A stretch of 64,000 nucleotides of DNA from Kutzneria sp. 744 (GTDB taxonomy: Bacteria > Actinomycetota > Actinomycetes > Mycobacteriales > Pseudonocardiaceae): contig NZ_KK037166.1 in the NCBI RefSeq assembly GCF_000568255.1, forward strand, positions 10,422,927-10,486,926, written 5' to 3'. Numbering within the stretch: position 1 is the stretch's first letter; every line of letters begins with the position of its first letter. Position numbers and translations under genes: made by a program. The notes beneath the pieces are model-generated. The model was not told the DNA's origin. It worked only from the letters and a program-made list of their open reading frames with translations, and did not search any database. Positions 34,530 to 43,380 of this stretch are shown here, piece by piece.

Positions 34530-36188
34530 TCAGCGGGTGCAGACGAAGCTCGCGGCGCGGTCCGGATCACCGGCTCGGTACCTGGGCCATTCCGGGTATT
34601 GGCACAGCGGACGATCGCGGTTGTGGATCGCGTCGGCCACGATCGGATTCGTCGGCGGCTGTCCCCGTTCGACCCAGTGCTCCAGCGCGGAGAGCGAATC
34701 CCAGCCGGCGGCGAACGCCGGCGTGCCGAAGTTGGCGTGGTTGGCCCCGGGCACGACGTAGTAACGCAGGAACGCGCCGGTCGACCGGGGGCCGACCGTG
34801 TCGAGCACTCGGTGGTAGTAGTCGCTCGTCGAACGGGCGGAGACCAACTCGTCCGCGGCGCCGTGGAGCAGGATCAGCTTGCCGCCGGCGCGAGCGAACG
34901 GCCGAAGATCCGCGTTGTTGCGGTCCTCGATCGTGGACAGGTGACTGATTCGGTCGAGCCACTGCCCAGGATGCCGGGGATCCACGTCGAGCGGGTTGTG
35001 GCCGGGGTCGCGCGTCAGGAAGTACTTGACCCACTGGTCCCAGTACTGCATCCCGTAGCCGCTCGTCACCGGCATGGGGTCGGCCGGTGCGGTGGTGCCG
35101 AAGCCGAGGAACGGGGTCCTCATGTCGGCCCCCGAGAGGAACGGGAAGCCCGGGTACTCGGTCTCGCCGCTGGCGAGCCGATACGGCCACCTGAACGGCG
35201 AGGACATGGCAGTCACGGCGTCGATCTGGGTATCCGAGAGGCAGGTCGGACCGGCGTCGACACCGCCGGGGCAGCGCAGCGTGTCGAGATCGAAGTGACA
35301 GGCCCGCGGGTTCGAGATGATCATGTCCTTGACGCCGTCCAGACCGTCGCACGCGGCGATGACGCTGGTGTAGAGGAGCGTCTGCTTCTCGGGTCCGGGG
35401 AAAGCGCCGGGGCGGGACAGGACCTGCGCCAGGTAGCCCAGGTCCAGGATCTCGCTGAGGTTGTTCCAGGCGGGAAAGGCGGAGATCACCCCGTCGAACG
35501 CGGTCGGCCACCGCTGGGCGACGTCGAGGGCTTCGCGGCCGCCGGTCGAGCCGCCGGCGAAGTAGACCTCGGCCGGCATGGTCCTGTAGGCGTGCTGGAT
35601 GAGGAACAGGCTTGCGTCGCGCGTCTTCTTGAGTGCGTCGCCGGCCGCGAAGTTGGCGACGGCCTCGTCGTTCACGCCGAACGAGCCGTCCAAGGTCGGA
35701 ACGGCCGTCGGGCTCTGTTGGTGGCCGGAGTCGCTGGCGAACACCGCGTACCGCCGGGCCAGGGGCACCGGCCGGTCGACGGGGCCGAACGGCACGTTTC
35801 CGGCCAGATCGGGAATGGTGCCGTTGTAGCCGCCACCGCCGAACATCATCGCCTTGCGATTCCAGCCGTACGGCAGGGCGACCCGCATCCTGATGTCGGG
35901 CGCGGCCGGATCGACGGCGAAGATGTCGGCGTCGACCTGGCAGTACTCGATGGTTTCGCCACCGACCACGGTGGTCGTCACCGCGGTCGACTCGACCCGA
36001 CCGCCGGTCGTCGGCAGGCTCATCACCGACGCCGGGATCGCCATCCGATCCAGGCCGCCACATTCTGGCGCGGTCGTCGCGGTGACGGTCGCGGCGTCGG
36101 CGAACTGTGGCGCGCCGGCGATCAGCGCCACGGCCGCCAGCACCAGGAGCCGCCGATTCCGGATGCCCGTTGCCGATGTCCTGCTCAC
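34530..36188 (-). CDS. secreted tannase/feruloyl-esterase family protein
   Basis: This 552-residue exported serine esterase has a signal peptide ending near QFADAA. The nucleophile elbow GGSTGGREAL is near residue 215, the acid Asp in HGAADELVS near residue 437 and the His in VPGANHANFG near residue 472. Cys-rich segments (CHFDLDTLRCPGG, CLSDTQIDAV) are typical of the tannase family. The family's CS-D-HC disulfide is missing: both cysteines next to the catalytic Ser and His are Gly and Ala. It probably cleaves esters of gallic, ferulic or related acids. It lies 21 bases downstream of an MFS permease gene, divergent from a PucR regulator. Confidence 0.87.
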   Translation of the reverse strand: MSRTSATGIRNRRLLVLAAVALIAGAPQFADAATVTATTAPECGGLDRMAIPASVMSLPTTGGRVESTAVTTTVVGGETIEYCQVDADIFAVDPAAPDIRMRVALPYGWNRKAMMFGGGGYNGTIPDLAGNVPFGPVDRPVPLARRYAVFASDSGHQQSPTAVPTLDGSFGVNDEAVANFAAGDALKKTRDASLFLIQHAYRTMPAEVYFAGGSTGGREALDVAQRWPTAFDGVISAFPAWNNLSEILDLGYLAQVLSRPGAFPGPEKQTLLYTSVIAACDGLDGVKDMIISNPRACHFDLDTLRCPGGVDAGPTCLSDTQIDAVTAMSSPFRWPYRLASGETEYPGFPFLSGADMRTPFLGFGTTAPADPMPVTSGYGMQYWDQWVKYFLTRDPGHNPLDVDPRHPGQWLDRISHLSTIEDRNNADLRPFARAGGKLILLHGAADELVSARSTSDYYHRVLDTVGPRSTGAFLRYYVVPGANHANFGTPAFAAGWDSLSALEHWVERGQPPTNPIVADAIHNRDRPLCQYPEWPRYRAGDPDRAASFVCTR

Positions 36189-36209
36189 GCTGGCCTCTTC
36201 TCGCCAATC

Positions 36210-37598
36210 TCAGCGGTAGAGATGCGTTCCCGGGATGGCATGCGGGTCCGCACGGACCTCGGCGGTGTTGGTCTCGGGCAGGAACCACGCGCTGGCGAAA
36301 GTGATCAGCCCCATGACCGTGATGTAGCCGGCGACCGGCAGGGTGCTCCCGGTCGCGGCGATGAGCGCCGTCATGAGGAACGGCGTGGCGCCGCTGACCA
36401 GGACGGCGGAGAGCTGGTAGGCCAGCGATGCGCCTGAGTAGCGGACGCCGGGCGCGAACAGCTCGCCGAGGAAACTGGCGATCGGGCCGTAGGTGAGGCA
36501 CTGGAACACGAAACCCACCACCACCGCGACGAAGATCAGCGGCAGCGACGCCGTGTCGACGAGCCGGAAGTACGGGAAGGCCCAGACGGCGACGCCGAGG
36601 CCGCCGATCAGGATCAGCGGCCGACGGCCCACCCTGTCCGAGATGTGACCGGACCAGGGCAGGACCACCACCATCGCCACGGAACTGGCCAGCACCACCG
36701 CGAGCAGTGGGCCGCGCTCCAGCCGGAGGGCGCCGGTGCCGTAGCTCAGGAGTCCGGAGATGCTGACGTAGAAAAGGCTGTTGGTGGCGGAGAGGAGCCC
36801 GCAGCCGAGCAGGATGGTTCCCCACTTGTCGCGGACGACCTGGGCCAGCGGAGCCCGGACCACCGCACGCTCCGGCCGCGACACCTGTCGTTGCAGCTCG
36901 CGAAACTCCGGCGTGTCCTCCACCTTGGCCTGGATGTAGCTGACCACCCCGAACATCACGACGCTGACCAGGAAGGGAATGCGCCAGCCCCAGCTGAGGA
37001 AGGCGTCGTCGGGCATCAGGCCGCTGGCCGCCACGAAGATCAGGTTCGAGATGATCACGGCGATCGGGACGCTGGTCTGCCCGAAGGTTCCGGCGAAACC
37101 GCGCCGCTTGGGGCCGGCGGATTCCGTGAGCAGGAGCACGATGCCGCCCCACTGGCCACCCGCCGCGAGCCCCTGCACGAAACGCAGCGCGACCAGCAGC
37201 GTCGGAGCCAGTGCGCCGACCGAGGCCGCGTCGGGGAGGCAGCCGATCAGGAAGGTCGCTGCCCCCATGACCGCCAGGCAGGCCACGACGACCGGTTTGC
37301 GTCCGTACCTGTCACCGAGATGGCCGGCGAGCACCCCGCCGACCGGACGCGCGACGAAGCCCGCCCAGAACGTGCTGAAGGCGAGCAGCGTTCCGGTCAG
37401 CGCCGAGGAGTTCGGAAAGAACACGTGGGGGAACACCAGTGCGGCCGCGGTGCCGTAGAGGAAGAAGTCGTACCACTCGATCGAGCTGCCGGTGAGTCCC
37501 GCGGCCAGCAGCTTGCGGAAGGCTCGGCGTCGAATCGGGGACGAGCCGGCGCCGAGAAAGCCGGAGTGTCCGCCGGGTTGGGCGATCGGGGTTGCCAT
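36210..37598 (-). CDS. MFS transporter of the metabolite:H+ symporter (MHS) type
   Basis: This twelve-helix permease of about 462 residues has the MHS signature SSIEWYDFFLYGT near residue 38 and GHLGDRYGRKP near residue 93. LRFVQGLAAGGQWGG near residue 137 and a second RVGRRP loop follow. Relatives import organic acids, shikimate or aromatic acids with protons. I prefer ATG 37598, which has an AAGG eight bases upstream; ATG 37628 would add ten residues. It precedes the tannase-like esterase in the same operon and could import the acid that the esterase frees. Confidence 0.85.
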   Translation of the reverse strand: MATPIAQPGGHSGFLGAGSSPIRRRAFRKLLAAGLTGSSIEWYDFFLYGTAAALVFPHVFFPNSSALTGTLLAFSTFWAGFVARPVGGVLAGHLGDRYGRKPVVVACLAVMGAATFLIGCLPDAASVGALAPTLLVALRFVQGLAAGGQWGGIVLLLTESAGPKRRGFAGTFGQTSVPIAVIISNLIFVAASGLMPDDAFLSWGWRIPFLVSVVMFGVVSYIQAKVEDTPEFRELQRQVSRPERAVVRAPLAQVVRDKWGTILLGCGLLSATNSLFYVSISGLLSYGTGALRLERGPLLAVVLASSVAMVVVLPWSGHISDRVGRRPLILIGGLGVAVWAFPYFRLVDTASLPLIFVAVVVGFVFQCLTYGPIASFLGELFAPGVRYSGASLAYQLSAVLVSGATPFLMTALIAATGSTLPVAGYITVMGLITFASAWFLPETNTAEVRADPHAIPGTHLYR

Positions 37599-37669
37599 GC
37601 GGGCCGCCTTCATCGATAGCGCAGGCATGTGATGGCGGTCATATTAAGGTGGGCGTTACCCTGTGGTTC

Positions 37670-37718
37670 AGGTGTGCTTCCTCCACACCTCGCGCCGGTT
37701 CGGTGGGTGTTTCGCCCA
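37670..37718. promoter_or_regulatory. inverted repeats in the permease/PucR divergent promoter
   Basis: Two dyads lie between the divergent genes. AGGTGTG-(7)-CACACCT is at 37670-37690 and GGTGGG-(7)-CCCACC is at about 37700-37718. The first is a plausible operator for the PucR-type regulator encoded to the right. The second lies in the regulator's leader and may be an operator half or a leader hairpin. Confidence 0.45.
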
Positions 37719-37742
37719 CCCGTTGTCGAGGAGGATGGCGCT

Positions 37743-39560
37743 GTGGCCGGTGATCCCGGCGAGGCGGAGTCGTACTCGCTCGTGCGGCGACAGCGCGAAC
37801 TGGCCTCGTTGTACGCCACCGCCAAATCGCTCACCGCGCTCGGCACGCTCGACGAGGTGCTGCAGTCGATCGTCCACCATGCGCACGATCTGATCGGCAC
37901 GGACTTCACCTACCTCTCGCTGGTCGGCGCGGACGGCAGGCTGTCGGCCCGAGCGTCGGAGGGAACGATCTCCGCCTCCTTTCTCGCGGCGGCGATACCA
38001 CCCGATGTCGGTCTCGGTGGCAAGGTGCTGGCCTCCCGGAGCCCGTACTGGGTGCGCGACTACGCCGCCTGCACCCTGATCGACCACGACCCGGACTTCG
38101 ACCGCCTCGGCGCTGCCGAGGGACTCGTCGCGCTGCTCGGTGTGCCGCTGGTCATTCGGGGTGAGGCGGTGGGCGCGCTGTTCGCCGCGGACCGCTCCGA
38201 GCGGTCGTTCCAGGCCGACGAGATCGCGCTGCTGACCGCGTTCGCCGATCATGCCGCGGTCGCCCTCGACAACGCCCGGCTGTACGAGGCCAGCCGGACT
38301 GCCCTGCGGGAGCTGCAGGTCGCGTACCGGAAGATCGAGAGACACATGGGCGTCATGGAGCGTGCGCAAGCGATCCACGAAGCCCTGACCGGTGTTGTGC
38401 TCGGCGGCGGATCGCCCGGCGAGGTCGCCGAGCTCCTCGCCGATCAACTGGGCGGCAGCGTCACACTCCTCGACCGGACCGGCGCCGCCGTGGTTCGCCG
38501 GGACTCGGCGTCGAGCCCGCGCCGGACCGCACCGGAGACCGACCTGGCCGACGCCATGGGGAACGCGCGCCGAACCGGTCGCTGCACGACCTCGGTCGAC
38601 ACCACCGGAGTCGCACTCAGCGTGGCTTCGATCCAGGCGGGCGACACCTATCTCGGCGCACTGGCGTGGAGCCGGGAACCAGTGGCCGATCACGGTGCGC
38701 CGGACGACATGGACCTGCGTACCCTCGAACGGGCCACGCACATCATGGGACTGCTCATCCTCAAGGAGCGGGCGGTCGCCGAGGCCAGCGAGCGGTTGAG
38801 CGGAGAGCTCCTGACCGAACTCATGGTCGGCAGCCCGGGGATCAGCGCGGCCCAGCGCGCCCGCGCCCGGGCCCGCAACCTCGACCCCGACAGCCTGGAT
38901 CTGGTCCTCGTCGCGGACTCCCTCATATTGTCGCCGACCGAGTTGTCGCGCCACCTGCACGACATCGCCCGTGACTGCTCCGGACTGGCCGGCGAACATC
39001 TGGGCCGGGCCACCCTGATCCAGCACAGTGTTGACGACGACCAGACCGTCGAGCAGGTCCATCGTCGGCTCAGTCGCACGGTGGGCGGCCCCGTGGTCGT
39101 GGTCGGAGAACGCGCGCTCAACCACGACTGGGCACGCGCCTTCTCGCTGGCCAGTCGCTGCGGCGCCGTCGTGCGAGCGATCGGACACGACGACCTTGGC
39201 GCCACCACGGGTCGATACGCCCTCTACGCCATGGTCTTCGACACCGAGCGCGTCCACGAACTCGGCCGTTTCATCTCCGACTCCATCGGCGCGCTCCTCG
39301 ACCACGACCGGCGACGCGGCACCGATCTGGTCGGCACCCTCAGTGCCTACTACGTCCACCACACCAACGTCGCGGCGACCGCCCGAGCGTTGCACGTGCA
39401 TGTCAACACGTTGCTGAAGCGACTGGACCGGGCCGGCGACGTCCTCGGCCTCGACTGGCGCCACGAGAACGAACTGGAACTGCGGCTCGGACTCCAGCTG
39501 CACCAACTCAGCGCGGCCGCGACGGTCGGGCCGCCGCCACTCAGCTCCACGTCACTGTAA
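37743..39560 (+). CDS. GAF-domain PucR-family transcriptional regulator
   Basis: This regulator of about 605 residues has a GAF sensor domain (SLYATAKSLTALGTLDEVL through HAAVALDNARLYEAS, about residues 20-185). A central CdaR/GGDEF-like region follows, and a C-terminal PucR helix-turn-helix (TLSAYYVHHTNVAATARALH then NTLLKRLDR, near residues 555-590). This layout is common for regulators of aromatic-acid catabolism. GTG 37743 follows GAGGAGG by eight bases; the longer frame covers the promoter. It is divergent from the permease/tannase operon and probably activates it when a phenolic acid binds the GAF domain. Confidence 0.87.
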   Translation: MAGDPGEAESYSLVRRQRELASLYATAKSLTALGTLDEVLQSIVHHAHDLIGTDFTYLSLVGADGRLSARASEGTISASFLAAAIPPDVGLGGKVLASRSPYWVRDYAACTLIDHDPDFDRLGAAEGLVALLGVPLVIRGEAVGALFAADRSERSFQADEIALLTAFADHAAVALDNARLYEASRTALRELQVAYRKIERHMGVMERAQAIHEALTGVVLGGGSPGEVAELLADQLGGSVTLLDRTGAAVVRRDSASSPRRTAPETDLADAMGNARRTGRCTTSVDTTGVALSVASIQAGDTYLGALAWSREPVADHGAPDDMDLRTLERATHIMGLLILKERAVAEASERLSGELLTELMVGSPGISAAQRARARARNLDPDSLDLVLVADSLILSPTELSRHLHDIARDCSGLAGEHLGRATLIQHSVDDDQTVEQVHRRLSRTVGGPVVVVGERALNHDWARAFSLASRCGAVVRAIGHDDLGATTGRYALYAMVFDTERVHELGRFISDSIGALLDHDRRRGTDLVGTLSAYYVHHTNVAATARALHVHVNTLLKRLDRAGDVLGLDWRHENELELRLGLQLHQLSAAATVGPPPLSSTSL

Positions 39561-39588
39561 CCTCGGTTGCACAGCGAGAGGCGGCCTG

Positions 39589-40617
39589 ATGGTGTCGCGG
39601 CGAGTGGTGCTGATCAGCGGCGCGGTGGCCGTGCTGGTAGCGGCCGGGGTCGTCGCGTTCGTGCTGACCCGCGGCCCGTCCGCGCCGAACTCGCCGCTGC
39701 CGCTACGCACCGTCCACGAGCTCGCGTTGCCCGGCGACAACTCGCGTTTCGACTACGCCAGCCTCGACGCCCAGCGGGGCCTGTTGTTCGTCGCGCACCT
39801 GGGCGCCAGCGAGGTCATCGAGATCGACGTGCACGCGAACAAGGTGGTGCGCACGATCCCGAACGTGTCACAGGTGCACGGCGTGTTCGTCGTCCCTGCG
39901 CTGCACCGCGTCTATGCCACGGCCACCGGAACCAACCAGGTTGTCGTGCTGAACGAGGACACCGGCGAGGTGGTCAACCAGGCGTCCACGGGCAATTACC
40001 CGGACGGGATCGCCTACGACCCGCGGCGCAACGCGATCTGGACGACCAACGAGACCGGCGGCACCGAAACCGTGGTCGACGCGGGCAATGCCTCAGCGCG
40101 CGGCAGTGTCGATCTCGGCGGCGAGGTCGGCAACGTCGTCTACGACCCGCTCTCCGACCGGATGCTGGTGGGCGTCCAGGGGCGCAACGACCTCGCCGTC
40201 ATCGATCCCGCTTCGCTTTCTGTCACCAAGCGTGTCGGGCTGCCCGGCTGCGACCACGACCACGGCCTCGCGCTGGACGTTGCGGCCCGGTTGGCGTTCG
40301 TCGCCTGCGACGGCAACGCCACGCTGCTCACCGTCGACATGAGCACCTGGCAGGTCACCGGCACGAACTTGGTTGGCGCGGATCCGGACGTGCTGGCGTA
40401 CGACGCTAACGCGCACCGGCTCTACGTCGCCGCCGAGAGCGGCGCCGTGTCCGTGCTGGATCTGCGCGACGGCAAGCTCACCGTGGCCGGCTCGGATCAC
40501 CTCGCCGATGGTGCGCACGTCGTGGCGGTGGATCCGGGCACGCACCGCAGCTACTACCCGGTGCCTGCCGGCAGCGATGGCCGTCCCGCTCTACTGGAGC
40601 GGGAATCCCGTCAGTAG
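39589..40617 (+). CDS. YncE-like beta-propeller protein, membrane-anchored
   Basis: This 342-residue protein has an N-terminal anchor (residues 8-27) followed by about six repeats of a seven-bladed YVTN/YncE-type propeller. Examples are LLFVAHLGASEVIEID, RVYATATGTNQVVVLN and RLYVAAESGAVSVLD. The GCDHDHGLALD segment has a His/Asp cluster that could bind metal. It lies outside the membrane and probably binds a ligand or partner protein. It is 28 bases downstream of the PucR gene, so it may be co-transcribed. No enzyme function is evident. Confidence 0.78.
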   Translation: MVSRRVVLISGAVAVLVAAGVVAFVLTRGPSAPNSPLPLRTVHELALPGDNSRFDYASLDAQRGLLFVAHLGASEVIEIDVHANKVVRTIPNVSQVHGVFVVPALHRVYATATGTNQVVVLNEDTGEVVNQASTGNYPDGIAYDPRRNAIWTTNETGGTETVVDAGNASARGSVDLGGEVGNVVYDPLSDRMLVGVQGRNDLAVIDPASLSVTKRVGLPGCDHDHGLALDVAARLAFVACDGNATLLTVDMSTWQVTGTNLVGADPDVLAYDANAHRLYVAAESGAVSVLDLRDGKLTVAGSDHLADGAHVVAVDPGTHRSYYPVPAGSDGRPALLERESRQ

Positions 40618-40719
40618 CGCCGGACCGTCGTCCGAGGTCAGCTCACGTTTGTGGCGTCCACCGCCACGCGGAGAGCCTGACCAGGGTGACGCCGTCGTCG
40701 ACGGCCACAAGTAGGAGCA

Positions 40720-40960
40720 GAACGGCCTCGGCTGCTCGGTGAAGCTCAGGTTCGGAAAACCGCAGGTTAGTGGGTGGAGTGACACAAACGAGGGTTTCGA
40801 CGCTGTAGGAGGTGAGACAGGAGCGCATCGTTGTCGACTCTTCGACCGGCGTGCCGCGGAGCGGATGCTCCGCGCCACGCCGGCCGGTGGCGGTCGTGCG
40901 CCGAACGACCTGCTCGCGGTCCAACACGAGGACCCGGGCAACGCACCGTCCCGCCGACCC
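40720..40960 (+). pseudogene. decayed duplicate of the sigma / anti-sigma gene junction
   Basis: This stretch aligns base by base with the end of the sigma gene and the start of the anti-sigma gene at 43300-43450, but on the opposite strand. Shared blocks include the end around CCGCAGG, GTGACACAAACGAGG, GGAGGTGAGA, CTTCGACCGGCG/CTCGACCGGCG and AACGACCTGCTCGC. Reading frames are broken: the ATG of the anti-sigma copy is lost and sigma codons meet stops. It is a dead paralogous fragment about 2.5 kb from the living copy. Confidence 0.65.
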
Positions 40961-41309
40961 AGCACCGCGCACGACCACAACCCCCCCAGCCGTACGACCC
41001 AGCCCACGCGAACACCACAGCCCGCCAGCCGGCGGCGGCCCGATTTCCATTGCCTCAGGCCGCCGCTCTGGGACGGGCGGCGGTCTGACCCCCAGCACTC
41101 CGCCGCCCGTCCCGCCCCACGTCCGGGGCGCTCAGCCGCGCACCGAACGGTCGAATCGGAAAGCCGGCACAGCAAGGGAGGCTCACCGTGTCCCGGGCGG
41201 TCCGGCGAAATCGGTTCAACGGTGACATCTGTCCAACTGGGATGCACGATGCGTGAACACCCCGGGCAACTCACACCCGGGTCCCTGCCCAAAGTGGAGG
41301 TCCGCTCGG

Positions 41310-41628
41310 CCCGTTCGTGGACGTGGTGGCGATCTTCGGCCCGCTCACCGGAGACCTGGCGACGGCGCTCGCGTACTGGCTGGTCTTCCTGGCGATGCAG
41401 GTGGTGCCGGGGATCGTCGCGTTCCGGCTGGACGGCGAGCGGCTCGGCCCGCTGCTGGCGCTGCCGTTGCAGCAGTTCGTGTACCGGCAGCTGATGTACC
41501 TGGTGGTGGTGCAGTCGGTGATGACGGCAGTGGCCGGTGCGCGGTTGCCGTGGCACAAACTGACGCGCACCGGGATCTCGGCGCCTGCGGCCGGCGCCTC
41601 GGATATCCGCGCCGACCGGGTGCGGTGA
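41310..41628 (+). pseudogene. C-terminal fragment of a membrane glycosyltransferase (GT2 type)
   Basis: An 103-residue frame contains two or three membrane segments and ends QFVYRQLMYLVVVQSV, then VMTAVAGARLPWHKLTRTG. That ending is characteristic of the last helices of actinobacterial bifunctional polysaccharide deacetylase/GT2 synthases. The catalytic domain is missing and the sequence upstream is unrelated, so I read it as a truncated remnant and not a small gene. No ribosome site precedes its ATG. Confidence 0.6.
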
Positions 41629-41719
41629 CGGCTTCTGCCAGTCGGCGGTGTACCGGTCCTCGACTCCGGCGATAGTGTCCGCCGACGCGTTCACGGGTGC
41701 ACCGTCTGGGAGGAAAGAC

Positions 41720-42292
41720 ATGCGGAGTGTGCTGGTGGCGGCTGTGTTCTCCTTGTCCACGGCCATCACGCCGCCGCAATCGGTCACGATCGACCTGCTC
41801 ACCGTCAGCGGATCGGGGTGCCTCGCGACCACCACGGCAGTGGCGATCTCGCCCGACAACACCGCGTTCACCGTGACCTACAGCAACTTCGTCGTGCAGG
41901 GGCACGGACAGGCGGCGCACAAGAACTGCACATTGACGCTGCGGGTGAACCACCCGGACGGCGTCACCTACGGTGTCGACGAGACGGACTACCGCGGCTT
42001 CGCCCACCTGGACACGGGCGCTCGCGGTGTGGAGGCGGCGACCTACCACTTCACCGGCCTACCCACGAGGCGCAGCTCGCAGACGTTCGCCGGGCCGATG
42101 GACGACGACTGGCAGGTCAGCGACCAGCCGGACGCGGGATCGGTCGTGCACGGGCCGTGCAACGACAAACGTCCGCTCACCATCACCGCCGATCTTCAGC
42201 TCAACGGCACATCCGCCGCGAGTTTCATGAGCATGGACTCCACCGACGCCAGCGTGAGCGCACGATTCCACTTGTCCTGGTTGAAATGTTGA
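41720..42292 (+). CDS. secreted DUF4360 domain protein
   Basis: This 190-residue exported protein has a short signal peptide and then the DUF4360 domain: VTIDLLTVSGSGC near residue 22, AISPDNTAFTVTYSNFVVQ near residue 45, a second Cys in KNCTLTLRVN and Cys residues in HGPCNDK and at the C-terminus. The four cysteines suit two disulfides. The family is widespread in actinobacteria and fungi and has no known function. ATG 41720 follows GGGAGGAAAG. It converges on the anti-sigma gene. Confidence 0.85.
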   Translation: MRSVLVAAVFSLSTAITPPQSVTIDLLTVSGSGCLATTTAVAISPDNTAFTVTYSNFVVQGHGQAAHKNCTLTLRVNHPDGVTYGVDETDYRGFAHLDTGARGVEAATYHFTGLPTRRSSQTFAGPMDDDWQVSDQPDAGSVVHGPCNDKRPLTITADLQLNGTSAASFMSMDSTDASVSARFHLSWLKC

Positions 42293-42618
42293 CCACTGCA
42301 CGCGGAAGGGCGGAACGAGACGCGGCTACCTGTTAAAGGCTTGCCTGGGTGGTTGCAGAGCAGGGCCGGGGCCGGTAGTATGTCTAACAATGCAATGGAA
42401 ATGGCATAGCACGGACTACGGTCCCCTCCACGCGGCCCTAGCACTATACGACCTCTTGTTTTTTAACCTCTAGACGGATTACTGTTTAGATTGGCGCACG
42501 GGGTCAGGAGACCTGGAGATCCCTACAGCGTGCCCGATGGAAGGTTGACGCCATGCTCTGCCCGCCTCCCGTCCAGGAGCGGCGCCGGGTGGGAGGCCCA
42601 GGCGCCGCAGTCCGGTGA
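42293..42618. other. A/T-richer intergenic region, no gene recognised
   Basis: About 325 bases lie between two convergent genes. The part around 42375-42485 is clearly richer in A/T than the rest of the window, including a run of six T at about 42460. It shows no coding potential on either strand and no convincing terminator dyad. It could be a remnant of foreign DNA or an untranslated RNA; I see no positive evidence for either. Confidence 0.4.
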
Positions 42619-43380
42619 TCAGTGGCTGGGATGCGTGGTCGGTGGCCCCGTAGGGTGGTTGGTGTTCGGGCTGGGATGGCTTGTCGGCGAACCATTTCCG
42701 CTGTGCCCATGACCCTCGTCGGCGCCGGGCGGCGGAGCGGTCGTGACGGTGACGCCGCCTTGCCCCGGCCGGTGGGTGAGCAGCGTGGCGCAGTACCCGT
42801 CGACCTTGTCCTTGCCCCCGGCAGCCGTGATCAGCGCACCGAATGCCGGGCTGTCCAAGGCTTTGCCGTGCTCTGAGCCCGCGCCGGCGGTGTAGGCGTC
42901 GCACAGACCGGTCAGGGACGGGGATGGCGACGGGGAGCCCGAAGACCCTGGGGCGTCGTGATTGTCACGCTCACCGGCGTCGGCCGAGGACGGTCGCGTC
43001 GAGCTGGTGGGAGCGCTGGAACGGACGGGCGCGACGGTGGAATCCCCACCCAGCGGTGAGGGTAGGTAGCCGGTTGCGGCAGCGGCCACGACGCCGCCGG
43101 CGACCACGGCCAAGGCGGCGGCGACGGCCGCGATCTTGGCGGTGATCAGCTTGGCCAACAAGGCTTTGAGCATCGAAGGTTGTCGGGGCACAAGGGCGGT
43201 TTCGAGACGGGCGGCACGGAACGCCATGACCGCTGCGTGCTCACCGGCCAGCTCGCCGTCACGGGCCGGGGCGGCCGCGTGGGCGAGCAGGTCGTTCAGC
43301 TGATCGCCACTCGTGACCAGGGCACCGTTCAGCATCTGTTCGGCGGTGCGCCGGTCGAGGTGGCGGCGGTGTGTGCTCAT
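42619..43380 (-). CDS. putative anti-sigma factor, single-pass membrane protein
   Basis: This 253-residue protein has a cytoplasmic N-terminal part (residues 1-75) with DRRTAEQMLNGAL and GDQLNDLLAHAA. One membrane helix lies near residues 80-103 (IAAVAAALAVVAGGVVAAAA). The Ser/Thr/Pro-rich outer part has two cysteines (GLCDAYTAG, GYCATLL) and a His-rich tail. Its ATG overlaps the stop of the sigma gene (ATGA). That coupling and the topology make it the likely cognate anti-sigma, although no HxxxCxxC zinc motif is present. A decayed copy of this junction lies at 40720-40960. Confidence 0.75.
   Translation of the reverse strand: MSTHRRHLDRRTAEQMLNGALVTSGDQLNDLLAHAAAPARDGELAGEHAAVMAFRAARLETALVPRQPSMLKALLAKLITAKIAAVAAALAVVAGGVVAAAATGYLPSPLGGDSTVAPVRSSAPTSSTRPSSADAGERDNHDAPGSSGSPSPSPSLTGLCDAYTAGAGSEHGKALDSPAFGALITAAGGKDKVDGYCATLLTHRPGQGGVTVTTAPPPGADEGHGHSGNGSPTSHPSPNTNHPTGPPTTHPSH

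Noticed and set aside
42293-42618. Possible regulatory RNA in the A/T-rich gap
   Set aside because: No promoter-terminator pair or conserved fold could be made out by eye.
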